Shown here: one piece after another, positions 1-7,838 of the stretch | Numbering within the stretch: the stretch's first letter is position 1 | Layout of the letters: the number at the start of each line of letters is the position of its first letter | NCBI GenBank assembly: GCA_030592355.1 | Contig: JAUVJE010000036.1 | Span: 1 to 14,855 of the forward strand | DNA from: Clostridia bacterium | GTDB lineage: Bacteria; Bacillota; Clostridia; DUPQ01 | Direction: 5' to 3' | Length of the DNA stretch: 14,855 bases | The notes under the pieces: model-generated | What the model was told of the DNA's origin: nothing | The model's input: the letters and a program-made list of their open reading frames with translations, nothing else | Databases searched by the model: none | Program-made: the position numbers and the translations under genes

Positions 1-42
1 ATCTGTCATTTGTCTATTTACAAGTGATTATTCAATGTTATG

Positions 43-60
43 GCGTGACATATGTCACGC
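43..60. promoter_or_regulatory. Perfect 18-bp palindrome, CRP/FNR-family-like operator candidate
   Basis: The 18 bases GCGTGACATATGTCACGC are a perfect inverted repeat. Its core is GTGA-N6-TCAC, the half-site and spacing used by CRP-family regulators. Neither side has a good U-tract (TTTAAG on the plus side), so it is a poor terminator. It lies beyond the glutamate dehydrogenase terminator, so if it is an operator it probably serves a gene to the left of the window. Assignment to a regulator family is inference. Confidence 0.45.
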
Positions 61-116
61 TTTAAGATACATTTTTACAATTCATCCCACGTCTAAAGAC
101 ACGGGTATTCTTGATA

Positions 117-160
117 GTGTTATAAAAGACGCTGGTTGAATAAATTTCAAGTCCAGCGTC
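117..160 (-). terminator. Rho-independent terminator of glutamate dehydrogenase
   Basis: On the minus strand an 8-bp perfect stem GACGCTGG/CCAGCGTC (arms 153-160 and 128-135) is extended inward by TTGAA/TTCAA (146-150 and 136-140) across a two-base bulge, and is followed directly by TTTTATAA. It starts 48 bases after the gdh stop codon. The stem plus T-run downstream of a minus-strand gene is typical of an intrinsic terminator. Confidence 0.85.
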
Positions 161-207
161 TGATTAACATAACTATCTGACGGTAAAGAAAATTTAGCCA
201 GCCAGGA

Positions 208-1461
208 TTAGGGGAAGATGCCCCTGATTCGCTTGGCATCCGCAAGCCGCTCCAGGGCTACCATGTATGCTCCCATTCTCATTGTGCTTCCCTTTGCATG
301 CATTTTTTCCCATACTTGATTGAATGCCCGGATTATTATTTTTTCAAGAGTTCTGTTGACTTCGTCAAAATCCCATGTGAGCGACTGTATGTTCTGCACC
401 CACTCAAAATATGAGACAATGACACCACCGGCATTTGCAAGAATATCCGGTACGATAACGACGCCTTGCTCATTCAATATTCTATCCGCTTCAACAGTCG
501 TAGGACCGTTGGCGCCTTCTACTATAACTTTTGCTTTTATAGTTTTTGCAAGCTTTTCATTAAGCTGATTCTCCATAGCCGCAGGGATTAAAACATATGC
601 ATCACATGTTATTAACTCTTCGTTTGTTATATATTCAAAATCACCATTCTTGTATTCAGACAAAAGTCCGCCGCCATCTACAAAATCCATGATTTTCGGA
701 ATATCAAGACCCCTCTTATTCAGAACACCTCCGGAAATATCGCTGAGAGCTATAATTTTCATGCCTTCCTTGTGAAGCAGCCTTGCAGCTACTCCGCCTA
801 CCTTGCCTGCTCCTTGAATAGCAACTGTCGTGTCGTATACAGGAATTCCAATCCTATGAAGGATTTCCTTGGTGACAAGCATAACGCCGCGGCCTGTTGC
901 CGTACTTCTTCCAACAGAACCCCCTATACCGACAGGTTTGCCGGTAACCACCCCGCTGACAGTATATCCTTTGAACATGCTGTAGGTGTCCATAATCCAT
1001 CCCATGATTTCCTCATTGGTGTTCATGTCAGGTGCAGGAATATCCCTTTCAGGTCCTATCAATGGAAGAATCATTGCTGTATATCTTCTTGTAAGTCTTT
1101 TAAGCTCTTTTTTTGATACTTGCTGGGGATCTACATTCACAGCGCCTTTACTGCCGCCATATGGTATGTTGACCACCGCGCATTTAAACGTCATCCAAGC
1201 TGCCAGGGCCTTAACCTCATCTATATCAACATCGGGATGATATCTGATTCCGCCTTTGCACGGGCCTCTGGTACTTGAGTGCTGGACCCTGTATCCTTCA
1301 AACACTTTAACACTGCCATCGTCCATTTCTACGGGGATGGCCACTTTCAGCTCTCGCTCGGGATACTTAATCGCCTCGTAATCAGGTTTTTTCAATCCCA
1401 GAATTCCTGCTGCGGCTTCAATTGTTTCCAAAAAATTATCATATGGATTATATTTTTTCAA
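208..1461 (-). CDS. gdhA: Glutamate dehydrogenase (Glu/Leu/Phe/Val family)
   Basis: Cytosolic enzyme interconverting glutamate with 2-oxoglutarate and ammonia using NAD(P). The 417-residue protein has the usual length of the hexameric family. Seen: the substrate-binding lysines K69 (GPCKGGIR) and K93 (MTFKCAV), catalytic lysine K105 in PYGGSKGAV, the PAPDMNTN motif with catalytic D145, a Rossmann turn QGAGKVGG (216-223), and NAGGVIVSYFEWVQN (343-357), whose S350 marks glutamate rather than leucine dehydrogenases. The start is TTG, chosen because AAGGAGG sits 8 bases upstream and no other in-frame start fits. The PYGGGKGG consensus is altered to GGSKGA. It is the last gene on the left, 115 bases after the TPR gene, with its own terminator, so it is probably its own unit. 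Coenzyme preference cannot be told. Family assignment is firm; the symbol (gdhA, rocG or gudB) is convention. Confidence 0.95.
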   Translation of the reverse strand: MKKYNPYDNFLETIEAAAGILGLKKPDYEAIKYPERELKVAIPVEMDDGSVKVFEGYRVQHSSTRGPCKGGIRYHPDVDIDEVKALAAWMTFKCAVVNIPYGGSKGAVNVDPQQVSKKELKRLTRRYTAMILPLIGPERDIPAPDMNTNEEIMGWIMDTYSMFKGYTVSGVVTGKPVGIGGSVGRSTATGRGVMLVTKEILHRIGIPVYDTTVAIQGAGKVGGVAARLLHKEGMKIIALSDISGGVLNKRGLDIPKIMDFVDGGGLLSEYKNGDFEYITNEELITCDAYVLIPAAMENQLNEKLAKTIKAKVIVEGANGPTTVEADRILNEQGVVIVPDILANAGGVIVSYFEWVQNIQSLTWDFDEVNRTLEKIIIRAFNQVWEKMHAKGSTMRMGAYMVALERLADAKRIRGIFP

Positions 1462-1492
1462 GACAAATACCTCCTTATGTGTCTCTTTTTAT

Positions 1493-1518
1493 ATTGTATT
1501 CCTCTTAATAGTTATTAA
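1493..1518 (-). promoter_or_regulatory. Possible gdh promoter -10 with an overlapping AT-rich dyad
   Basis: In the 115-base gap upstream of gdh, the minus strand carries TACAAT (1493-1498), a plausible -10 box 31 bases before the TTG start. No good -35 hexamer is seen at normal spacing. Just upstream is a dyad TTAATA-N2-TATTAA (1505-1518) where the spacer would be, a plausible regulator site but also a pattern that AT-rich sequence yields by chance. No terminator for the preceding TPR gene is visible in this gap, so read-through is possible. Confidence 0.3.
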
Positions 1519-1576
1519 CTTGTCGCGGATGTTTCCTAATTTAGCGTTTTTTCTCTTTATTCATCTTATATGAACT

Positions 1577-2734
1577 CTATTCAGACGGCATCTCCTTAAG
1601 CCGGTCCTTGGCATATCCTACCAAGGTTGAGTCCGGGTAACTTGAAATCAACATGTTGTACATCTCGCGTGCTTTATCATACCGGCCAAGTTTCTGATAC
1701 GCTTTTCCAGTGTAATATAAAAGCCCTGTCTCGTTTTCAAAGGTCGGTATGTTCATATCAATATATTCATACAGCTCTATTGACTTGGCTGCATTATCTA
1801 ATTCATAATATGCTTTCGCAAGAACATAATAACAATTACCCAGCTCTTCAAATTCAGGCGCATATTCATCTACTCTCTCCAAATTTTCAACAGCGCCTGT
1901 AAAATCTTTCTGGCTGTATAAGCTAAGGCCGATTTTATAAAGACTGTCAGCCGCCTGAAAAATAGCTTTGTTATAAACCGAGTGATATAGTTCTTTTTCC
2001 GCTCCTTTATATGCTTCTGCCTCAAGCCCTTTGGCTATATCTGCGCTCAAAACGAATTTTTCTTGTTCGAACAGTACCGCTGCCCTATATAGGTCGCGCT
2101 CCGCTAAAAGAGCATCTCTCTCTTCTTCAAGCTGCTCGGTTAATGCCTGGTTTCCTGTGGATGCACTCAGGACTTCCTGTGTTTCCGTTTCACTTTTAGC
2201 AAGACTTTTTTCAAGTTCATCTATTCTTTTATTAAGAGTATTTACTTCTTCCTGCGAATAAGTGACTTCATTGTTTTCTTCAGTAGCACCGGGTTCTTTA
2301 TCTAATAATTTAAAAACCATAATTGAAGCAGCAATTGTTAAGACTATCACTATGAGAACTATAATCATTTTTAGCAGTACCCTGGGGTCTATATTAAGCA
2401 TCTGCGGCAGATTTCTTTTTGAATACGCAAGTTTCTTGACATTAACATCCCGCCCGTGCATACTTTCGTAAATTTTATCTCCTATGCTGTGGATATTATC
2501 ATAATCTGTAAGGCGTTCAAGGAGCTGTGCGGCCTCAGAAAAATCAGGAGAGAGCGAAAGGACTTTTTTTAATTTTATACCGGCAATGTCTGTATTCCCT
2601 TCCAAAATACTATCAACGGCATCGTTATAGTGTTCAACGGCTATTTTTTCGTTCTCAAACATCCTGATGTCTGATTTTTTAATAAGACTCAGGTCAATTT
2701 TTTTAAGGTCTTTTAGGATGTCATTCCTATCCAC
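1577..2734 (-). CDS. Membrane-anchored coiled-coil/TPR protein, function unknown
   Basis: No specific family is recognised. The 385-residue protein has a soluble N-terminal part with one TPR-like helical pair (about 30-75), a single hydrophobic segment at about 120-143 preceded by basic residues (K107, R118, K122), an acidic linker, a coiled coil (about 157-220), and then three or more tetratricopeptide-type repeats (about 255-380; for example YYVLAKAYYELDNAAKSIELYEYI split around 302-325 and LLYYTGKAYQKLGRYDKAREMY around 338-359). By the positive-inside rule the N-terminus is probably cytosolic and the coiled coil and TPRs extracytoplasmic. The GTG start overlaps the folC end by 8 bases, so translation is likely coupled. 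It is last in the yerC-secA-folC unit. A role as an envelope scaffold or assembly factor is inference. Confidence 0.85.
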   Translation of the reverse strand: MDRNDILKDLKKIDLSLIKKSDIRMFENEKIAVEHYNDAVDSILEGNTDIAGIKLKKVLSLSPDFSEAAQLLERLTDYDNIHSIGDKIYESMHGRDVNVKKLAYSKRNLPQMLNIDPRVLLKMIIVLIVIVLTIAASIMVFKLLDKEPGATEENNEVTYSQEEVNTLNKRIDELEKSLAKSETETQEVLSASTGNQALTEQLEEERDALLAERDLYRAAVLFEQEKFVLSADIAKGLEAEAYKGAEKELYHSVYNKAIFQAADSLYKIGLSLYSQKDFTGAVENLERVDEYAPEFEELGNCYYVLAKAYYELDNAAKSIELYEYIDMNIPTFENETGLLYYTGKAYQKLGRYDKAREMYNMLISSYPDSTLVGYAKDRLKEMPSE

Positions 2735-4019
2735 TTAAATTCTCCCGGACATATTTCTTAACATCAGCAATATAATACAACGACCCGAATGTACAAACAA
2801 CACCATCACCACCAGCTAATTTGAGGGCCGTTATTACAGCCTCTTCAATTGTATCACCAGCATAAGAGTTTTTACAATATTTTTTAACTGTTTTCAGCAA
2901 TATTTGAGCATCCAGCGCCCTGTGCCACTTTGGCGTCACTGTAACCGCTCCGTATGCGTCTTTAAGAACGATTTTAGCCATTTCTTCGTAGTTTTTATCT
3001 TTCATAACCCCCATGACATATACGATATTTTTACCTTCGAACCGTTCATTAATAGTTCTTTTCAATACTTCGGCTCCCTGTGGATTGTGGGTGGCATCGC
3101 ATATTATAAGCGGATTTTTGTTTACAATTTCAATTCTTCCGGGCCAACTGGTATTCAAAAGTCCGTGTCTTATGTCATTCTCAGTTACAGCCAGCTTATT
3201 GTTGCTTATAATTTCAGCTGCATCCGCCGCAAGGCATGCATTTTTAATCTGATGAATTCCGAGCATGCCGGTTTTCAAGTTCTTAAGATTTTTATAATCA
3301 AAAGAGTACCCGGACTCAAGTATTTTAATGTTTTTTATTTTACTAAAATCTGATATATGTATTTCCGAACTGGATTCCAAAGCCCTTGCTTTTATGACAG
3401 AAACTGCTTCTTCATCATTATCGCCATAGAGCGCAACAGGGCATCCGGTTTTTATTATACCGGCTTTTTCAAAAGCGATTTTCCCCAGAGTGTCCCCCAG
3501 TATGGCGATATGGTCGTAACCAATTGTTGTAATAACCGAAAGCACCGGGTTCTTAATAATATTCGTAGAATCAAATCTTCCCCCGAGACCCGTCTCTAAA
3601 ACCACAGCATCACACTTCATCTCATTAAAATACATTAGTGTTATGGCAGTGTTCAGTTCAAAGAAAGTGGGGTGGTTAAAACCTTCCCCTGTCATTATTG
3701 CGATTTTTTCTTGTAAAATCCCAACATATTCAATCAGCTTGTCGTCGGGAATGTTGTTAAAATCAACCTGCATACGTTCAGTGAATTTTTCAAGATACGG
3801 CGATGTAAATAATCCGGTTTTGTATCCGGCAGCAACAAGTATATGGCTTATATATGAGCAAACAGATCCTTTTCCGTTGGTTCCGGCTACATGTATTATT
3901 TTAAGATTGTCCTGGGGATTACCAAGAAGTTCTAAAAGTTTTCTTATATTTTCAAGACCAAGTTTGCTACCAAAAACAGCGGCGTTATTGATAAAATCAA
4001 CAGCTTCATTATAATTCAT
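2727..4019 (-). CDS. folC: Bifunctional folylpolyglutamate synthase / dihydrofolate synthase
   Basis: Cytosolic ATP-dependent Mur-ligase-family enzyme that adds L-glutamate to dihydropteroate and extends the polyglutamate tail of folates. The 430 residues match the family length. Seen: the N-terminal helix block MNYNEAVDFI, P-loop HVAGTNGKGS (43-52), the folate-region TSPYLEKFTERM (72-83), LETGLGGRFDSTN (141-153), the FEKAGIIK segment with the lysine (K185) usually carbamylated, and C-terminal-domain WPGRIE (292-297) and CDATHNPQG (308-316). I place the start at 4019, where the ATG overlaps the secA stop by one base (TAATG), with GTGGAG upstream inside secA; a start at 4037 would add six residues of atypical sequence. 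One-base overlap suggests translational coupling to secA. Pairing with secA looks like operon packing, not shared function. Confidence 0.95.
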   Translation of the reverse strand: MNYNEAVDFINNAAVFGSKLGLENIRKLLELLGNPQDNLKIIHVAGTNGKGSVCSYISHILVAAGYKTGLFTSPYLEKFTERMQVDFNNIPDDKLIEYVGILQEKIAIMTGEGFNHPTFFELNTAITLMYFNEMKCDAVVLETGLGGRFDSTNIIKNPVLSVITTIGYDHIAILGDTLGKIAFEKAGIIKTGCPVALYGDNDEEAVSVIKARALESSSEIHISDFSKIKNIKILESGYSFDYKNLKNLKTGMLGIHQIKNACLAADAAEIISNNKLAVTENDIRHGLLNTSWPGRIEIVNKNPLIICDATHNPQGAEVLKRTINERFEGKNIVYVMGVMKDKNYEEMAKIVLKDAYGAVTVTPKWHRALDAQILLKTVKKYCKNSYAGDTIEEAVITALKLAGGDGVVCTFGSLYYIADVKKYVRENLSG

Positions 4020-6751
4020 TATCCGGCTCCACAGCATTTCTTGTATTTTTTACCGCTGCCGCACGGGCAAGGGTCGTTTCTTCCGACTTTCGCTACGCTT
4101 CGTTTTGTCCTGATGGAACCCTTTGAACCGTGGGATGCATTCATGTTCATGGATCGCTGCCGTGGTTTCAAAGATTCCGGTTTATGCGCTTTTATCCCAA
4201 GTATTACTTTCACGGCATTTTCCCTGATAGCAGCATTCATTTCTTCAAACATCTCGAACCCTTCAAATTTGTATTCCACCACCGGATCCCTCTGTCCGTA
4301 TGCCCGAAGGCCAATACCCTGCCTGAGCTGATCCATAGCATCGATATGGTCCATCCATTTATCGTCAACGACTCTGAGAAGAATTACTCTTTCAGCTTCT
4401 CTCATGGTCTTTTCAGTCATTTCCTTTTCTTTTGTGACATATTTTTCCCTGACTTCATCAAAAAGGATTGTTGTCAGAGCTTCAGAAAACAATCCACTCC
4501 TGTCATCTTCAGGAATTTCAATCGGTGTTTCCGACGGGAATGTATTGTTAATAAATGCGAGTATGCTGAACCAATCCCACTTTTTGGAATCTTCTTCTTC
4601 AGAACAATATGCAACTACCGTGGAATCCACAATACTTTTCATCATTCCCACATAGATGTCGCTGAGATTATCGCCGTTGAGGACTTTTCCCCTCTGGTCG
4701 TAGATAACTTCTCTTTGCTTATTCATAACATCATCATATTGAAGCACATGCTTCCTTATATTGAAGTTCTTTCCCTCGACGCGTCTTTGAGCGCTTTCTA
4801 AGGCATTTGAGAGTAATCTATGCTCAATCGGCACATCTTCCGGAAGTCCAAGGGCATTTACAATACCCTTTAGCCTGTCCTGTCCGAAAAGCCTCATCAG
4901 ATCGTCATCAAGGGCAATGAAAAACTTTGATTTCCCAGGGTCCCCCTGTCGTCCGCTTCTACCTCTGAGCTGATTGTCAATTCTCCTGGATTCGTGTCGC
5001 TCCGTTCCGATTATATAAAGACCTCCTGCATCAATGACAGTTTGTTTATCCTTAATTAAATCTTCTTTGAAATTATTTTCGTATTCTCTGAATTTCTTTC
5101 TTGCTATTATAATTTCCTCATCGGATGTTTCGTTGAATCCCGTCGCCTGTATCAGAAAATGCTCGTCATATCCCTCTTTACGCAATTTCTGAAGAGCTGT
5201 AAATTCGGGGTTCCCGCCAAGCATGATATCGGTTCCTCTTCCTGCCATATTGGTAGCGATGGTAACGGATCCCACGCGTCCTGCCTGTGCTACTATTTCC
5301 GCTTCACGGTCGTGGTATTTCGCATTCAGGACCTCATGCCTTATACCTCTCCGCCTTAGCAAAGTGCTGAGAAATTCCGACGTTTCGATTGATATTGTAC
5401 CTATCAGTATAGGCTGTTGTTTTAAGTGTGCTTCCTGAATTTCTTTCAATACTGCTTCAAATTTACCTTTTTGGGTCTTGTAAACGGAATCGGGTGCGTC
5501 GAATCGAATCATCGGCATATTTGTAGGAACTTCGATACAGTCCAATCCGTATATTTCACGGAATTCTTCTTCCTCGGTAAGAGCCGTACCTGTCATACCC
5601 GACAGCTTATCGTACATTCTGAAATAATTCTGGAAAGTAATGGTTGCCAGCGTCTTGCTTTCGCGTTCAACCTTTACACCTTCTTTAGCTTCTATTGCTT
5701 GGTGGAGGCCATTTGAATAACGGCGCCCGTACATCATCCTTCCCGTAAATTCGTCTATTATAATTACTCCATTATTTTTAACCACATACTCTTTCTCGCG
5801 CTTCATTGTTCCGTGTGCCTTGAGCGCTTGATTGATGTGGTGCATCAGTGTCATGTTTTCAGGATCAGCTATACCTGTCACTCCAAAATACCGTTCCGCC
5901 CTGGCTAATCCCTGTTCGGTGAGGGTGGCGCTGCCCGCTTTTTCGTCAACGATATAGTCAACTTCATAATCGTCTTCTTCCTTTTTGTCATCGGTTTCGG
6001 CAAAGACTTTTTTTGACAGCATCCTTGCGAATGTATTGGCTTTTTCATACATGTCCGTGGATTTCTCGCCCGGACCTGAGATTATAAGCGGCGTTCTTGC
6101 TTCGTCTATAAGTATGCTGTCGACTTCATCGATAATTGCGTAAATATGATCCCTTTGAACCATGTTCTGTTTATGAATTACCATATTGTCCCTTAGATAA
6201 TCAAAACCGAATTCATTATTAGTGCCATATGTGATATCGCAATTATACGCTGCTCGGCGTTCTTCCGTGCTCCTGCCGTGGATTATGATACCGGTGGTTA
6301 ATCCAAGAAAATCATAAACCTTGCCCATCATCTCGCCCTGATATAAAGCCAGGTAATCATTTACCGTTACCAGATGAGCACCCTTGTTCCCGAGTGCATT
6401 CAGATAAAGCGAAAATACCGCCATCAGGGTTTTTCCTTCGCCTGTTTTCATCTCTGCTATTCTTCCCTGATGTATGACGATACCGCCGATGAGCTGTGTT
6501 CTAAAAGCCCTTTGTCCCAATACCCTGACAGCTGCTTCCCTGACCGTCGCAAATGCTTCGGGAAGTATGTCGTCCATGGTTTCGCCATCGGAAAGTCTTT
6601 TCCTATATGTATCGGTAAAAGCCTTGAGCTCAGAATCGCTCATAGCTTTCATTGTTTCTTCATAGGATTCAATTTTATCAACTATGGGGGTTATCCGCTT
6701 AAGTTCCCTGTCGCTGTAAGAACCCATTATCTTTTCAAAAAGTTTTTTCAC
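4019..6751 (-). CDS. secA: Preprotein translocase ATPase SecA
   Basis: Motor ATPase that drives secretory proteins through the SecYEG channel; peripheral at the inner face of the membrane. The 910 residues fit a full-length SecA1. Seen in order: Walker A MKTGEGKT (101-108), DEVD box (208-211), preprotein cross-linking region (about 230-370), MTGTA (386-390), second-motor motif ATNMAGRGTDIMLGG (499-513), the arginine-finger stretch QLRGRSGRQGDPG (594-606), helical wing and two-helix finger (about 620-860), and a C-terminal SEC-C zinc motif CPCGSGKKYKKCC (C895, C897, C906, C907), which in other SecA proteins binds SecB or ribosomes. The start is GTG, with GGAG 10 bases upstream inside the 3' end of yerC. 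The second gene of its operon, it begins 2 bases after the yerC stop. Identity is certain. Confidence 0.99.
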   Translation of the reverse strand: MKKLFEKIMGSYSDRELKRITPIVDKIESYEETMKAMSDSELKAFTDTYRKRLSDGETMDDILPEAFATVREAAVRVLGQRAFRTQLIGGIVIHQGRIAEMKTGEGKTLMAVFSLYLNALGNKGAHLVTVNDYLALYQGEMMGKVYDFLGLTTGIIIHGRSTEERRAAYNCDITYGTNNEFGFDYLRDNMVIHKQNMVQRDHIYAIIDEVDSILIDEARTPLIISGPGEKSTDMYEKANTFARMLSKKVFAETDDKKEEDDYEVDYIVDEKAGSATLTEQGLARAERYFGVTGIADPENMTLMHHINQALKAHGTMKREKEYVVKNNGVIIIDEFTGRMMYGRRYSNGLHQAIEAKEGVKVERESKTLATITFQNYFRMYDKLSGMTGTALTEEEEFREIYGLDCIEVPTNMPMIRFDAPDSVYKTQKGKFEAVLKEIQEAHLKQQPILIGTISIETSEFLSTLLRRRGIRHEVLNAKYHDREAEIVAQAGRVGSVTIATNMAGRGTDIMLGGNPEFTALQKLRKEGYDEHFLIQATGFNETSDEEIIIARKKFREYENNFKEDLIKDKQTVIDAGGLYIIGTERHESRRIDNQLRGRSGRQGDPGKSKFFIALDDDLMRLFGQDRLKGIVNALGLPEDVPIEHRLLSNALESAQRRVEGKNFNIRKHVLQYDDVMNKQREVIYDQRGKVLNGDNLSDIYVGMMKSIVDSTVVAYCSEEEDSKKWDWFSILAFINNTFPSETPIEIPEDDRSGLFSEALTTILFDEVREKYVTKEKEMTEKTMREAERVILLRVVDDKWMDHIDAMDQLRQGIGLRAYGQRDPVVEYKFEGFEMFEEMNAAIRENAVKVILGIKAHKPESLKPRQRSMNMNASHGSKGSIRTKRSVAKVGRNDPCPCGSGKKYKKCCGAG

Positions 6752-6753
6752 TG

Positions 6754-7056
6754 CTATTTTTCTCCATATTTTTCTGCAAGTCTTTTAAGTATCAAAGTAT
6801 AGCCATCTGCGCCGTAATGCAGACATCTGTTGACTCTGCTGATGGTAGCGGCACTTGCGCCTGTTTCCTTTGAAATTTTTGAATAAGTGCTGCCAGCCTG
6901 AAGCATTTGCGCAACCTCAAGTCTTTGGGCTATAGCGTTCAATTCGCTTACGGTGCATATGTCCTCAAAAAACATGTAGCATTCCTTTGTATTTTTTAAT
7001 TCGAGTACTGCTTTGAATAAATTATCTATATGTTCGTTTTTTATTTTTGAGTTCAT
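6754..7056 (-). CDS. yerC: YerC/YecD-family TrpR-like DNA-binding regulator
   Basis: Small cytosolic protein of the Trp-repressor superfamily. The 100 residues are all-helical by eye: an N-terminal dimerisation part, then the conserved block CTVSELNAIAQRLEVAQML (34-52) and a helix-turn-helix (about 56-80) with ETGASAATISRVNRCL, which is the YerC/YecD signature and differs from classical TrpR. Family members have no well-established ligand or target set. The ATG start has GGAGGAG upstream. It is the first gene of the unit with secA, folC and the TPR gene, directly behind an extended -10 promoter. Autoregulation of the operon is a reasonable guess, not shown. Confidence 0.92.
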   Translation of the reverse strand: MNSKIKNEHIDNLFKAVLELKNTKECYMFFEDICTVSELNAIAQRLEVAQMLQAGSTYSKISKETGASAATISRVNRCLHYGADGYTLILKRLAEKYGEK

Positions 7057-7111
7057 AATCTCCTCCGGACCTGCTCTTTACCACGTTAATGCATCAGTGA
7101 TAAGCACGGTA

Positions 7112-7142
7112 ATTATACCATATTTCATTAAGAGCCTGTTAA
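7112..7142 (-). promoter_or_regulatory. Extended -10 promoter of the yerC-secA-folC-TPR operon
   Basis: On the minus strand a perfect TATAAT (7112-7117) is preceded by TGG, giving an extended -10 element. TTAACA (7137-7142), five of six bases of the -35 consensus, lies 19 bases upstream and overlaps the last codons of the tcdA-like gene. The leader to the yerC ATG is about 50 bases. No terminator separates this from the upstream operon. Confidence 0.65.
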
Positions 7143-7838
7143 ATCGTTAACCACTACGGATGCCATTAACAGGCCTGCGGATGCAGGCACATACGATATG
7201 CTGGCGGGAACTTTTTTACCTTTGTCATTCACTGGAAGTGCTTCTCCTCTAACAACCGGAATTTCGTCAGACCAAACTACATTTAGTTTTTTTATTCCGC
7301 GCTTTTTCAATTCTGAACGCATTATCCTGGCCAGGGGGTCCGTTGTGGTTTTAAATATGTCTGACACCATCAGTTTTTCAGGATGGAGTTTATTGCCTGT
7401 ACCCATGCAGCTTATTATTGGTATTTCTTTATTCCGGGCAAATTCAATGAGACTCAGTTTGGATGATACCGAGTCAATCGCATCAATGATGTAATCCGTA
7501 TTACCGGGCACTATTTCACTAATGTTATCTTCATCGGCAAACTCATCATAGGTTGCTATTTTAACTTTTGGATTTATATCAACCGCTCTGGCTGCGGCAA
7601 CTGAGGTTTTATTTATCCCCACCGTTGATTCAAGGGCTATAAGCTGCCTGTTGATATTGGTTTTATTCACTTTTGCATGGTCTGCAATTACAATGTTTCC
7701 CACACCGGCGCGCACGATAGCCTCAAAAGCATATGAACCCACTCCCCCGACGCCAAAAATGCATACGGTGCTGCCGGCAAGCTTTTTCATTGCCTTTTTC
7801 CCAATCATTGCCTCTGTGCGTGAAAACCTATTATTCAT
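7128..7838 (-). CDS. tcdA: ThiF-family tRNA threonylcarbamoyladenosine dehydratase (TcdA-like)
   Basis: E1-like ATP-dependent enzyme; TcdA (CsdL) family members convert t6A37 of ANN-decoding tRNAs to its cyclic form. The 236-residue protein shows RFSRTEAMIG at the N-terminus, nucleotide-binding GVGGVGS (29-35), TNINRQ (60-65) with the conserved Arg/Gln, and IDAIDSVSSK (118-127), plus ISCMGTGNK (142-150), typical of this subgroup rather than ThiF or MoeB; no CxxC zinc pairs are seen. The usual acidic DxD after the second strand reads D-H-A (53-55), so the second Asp is absent. Start set at 7838: the ATG overlaps the rluD end by 8 bases with GGAAGAA upstream; an upstream in-frame start at 7940 would only encode rluD shadow sequence. 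Last gene of the ymdB operon. Family firm, exact activity likely. Confidence 0.88.
   Translation of the reverse strand: MNNRFSRTEAMIGKKAMKKLAGSTVCIFGVGGVGSYAFEAIVRAGVGNIVIADHAKVNKTNINRQLIALESTVGINKTSVAAARAVDINPKVKIATYDEFADEDNISEIVPGNTDYIIDAIDSVSSKLSLIEFARNKEIPIISCMGTGNKLHPEKLMVSDIFKTTTDPLARIMRSELKKRGIKKLNVVWSDEIPVVRGEALPVNDKGKKVPASISYVPASAGLLMASVVVNDLTGS

Noticed and set aside
1563..1577. TTCAT-N5-ATGAA as a terminator for the TPR gene
   Set aside because: A five-base AT-rich stem with no T-run on the minus strand; too weak to call.
4130..4801. Plus-strand open frame of 223 codons opposite secA
   Set aside because: It lies wholly antisense to well-conserved secA, its peptide is rich in F, H, S and C as expected of an antisense shadow, and it has no ribosome binding site or recognisable domain.
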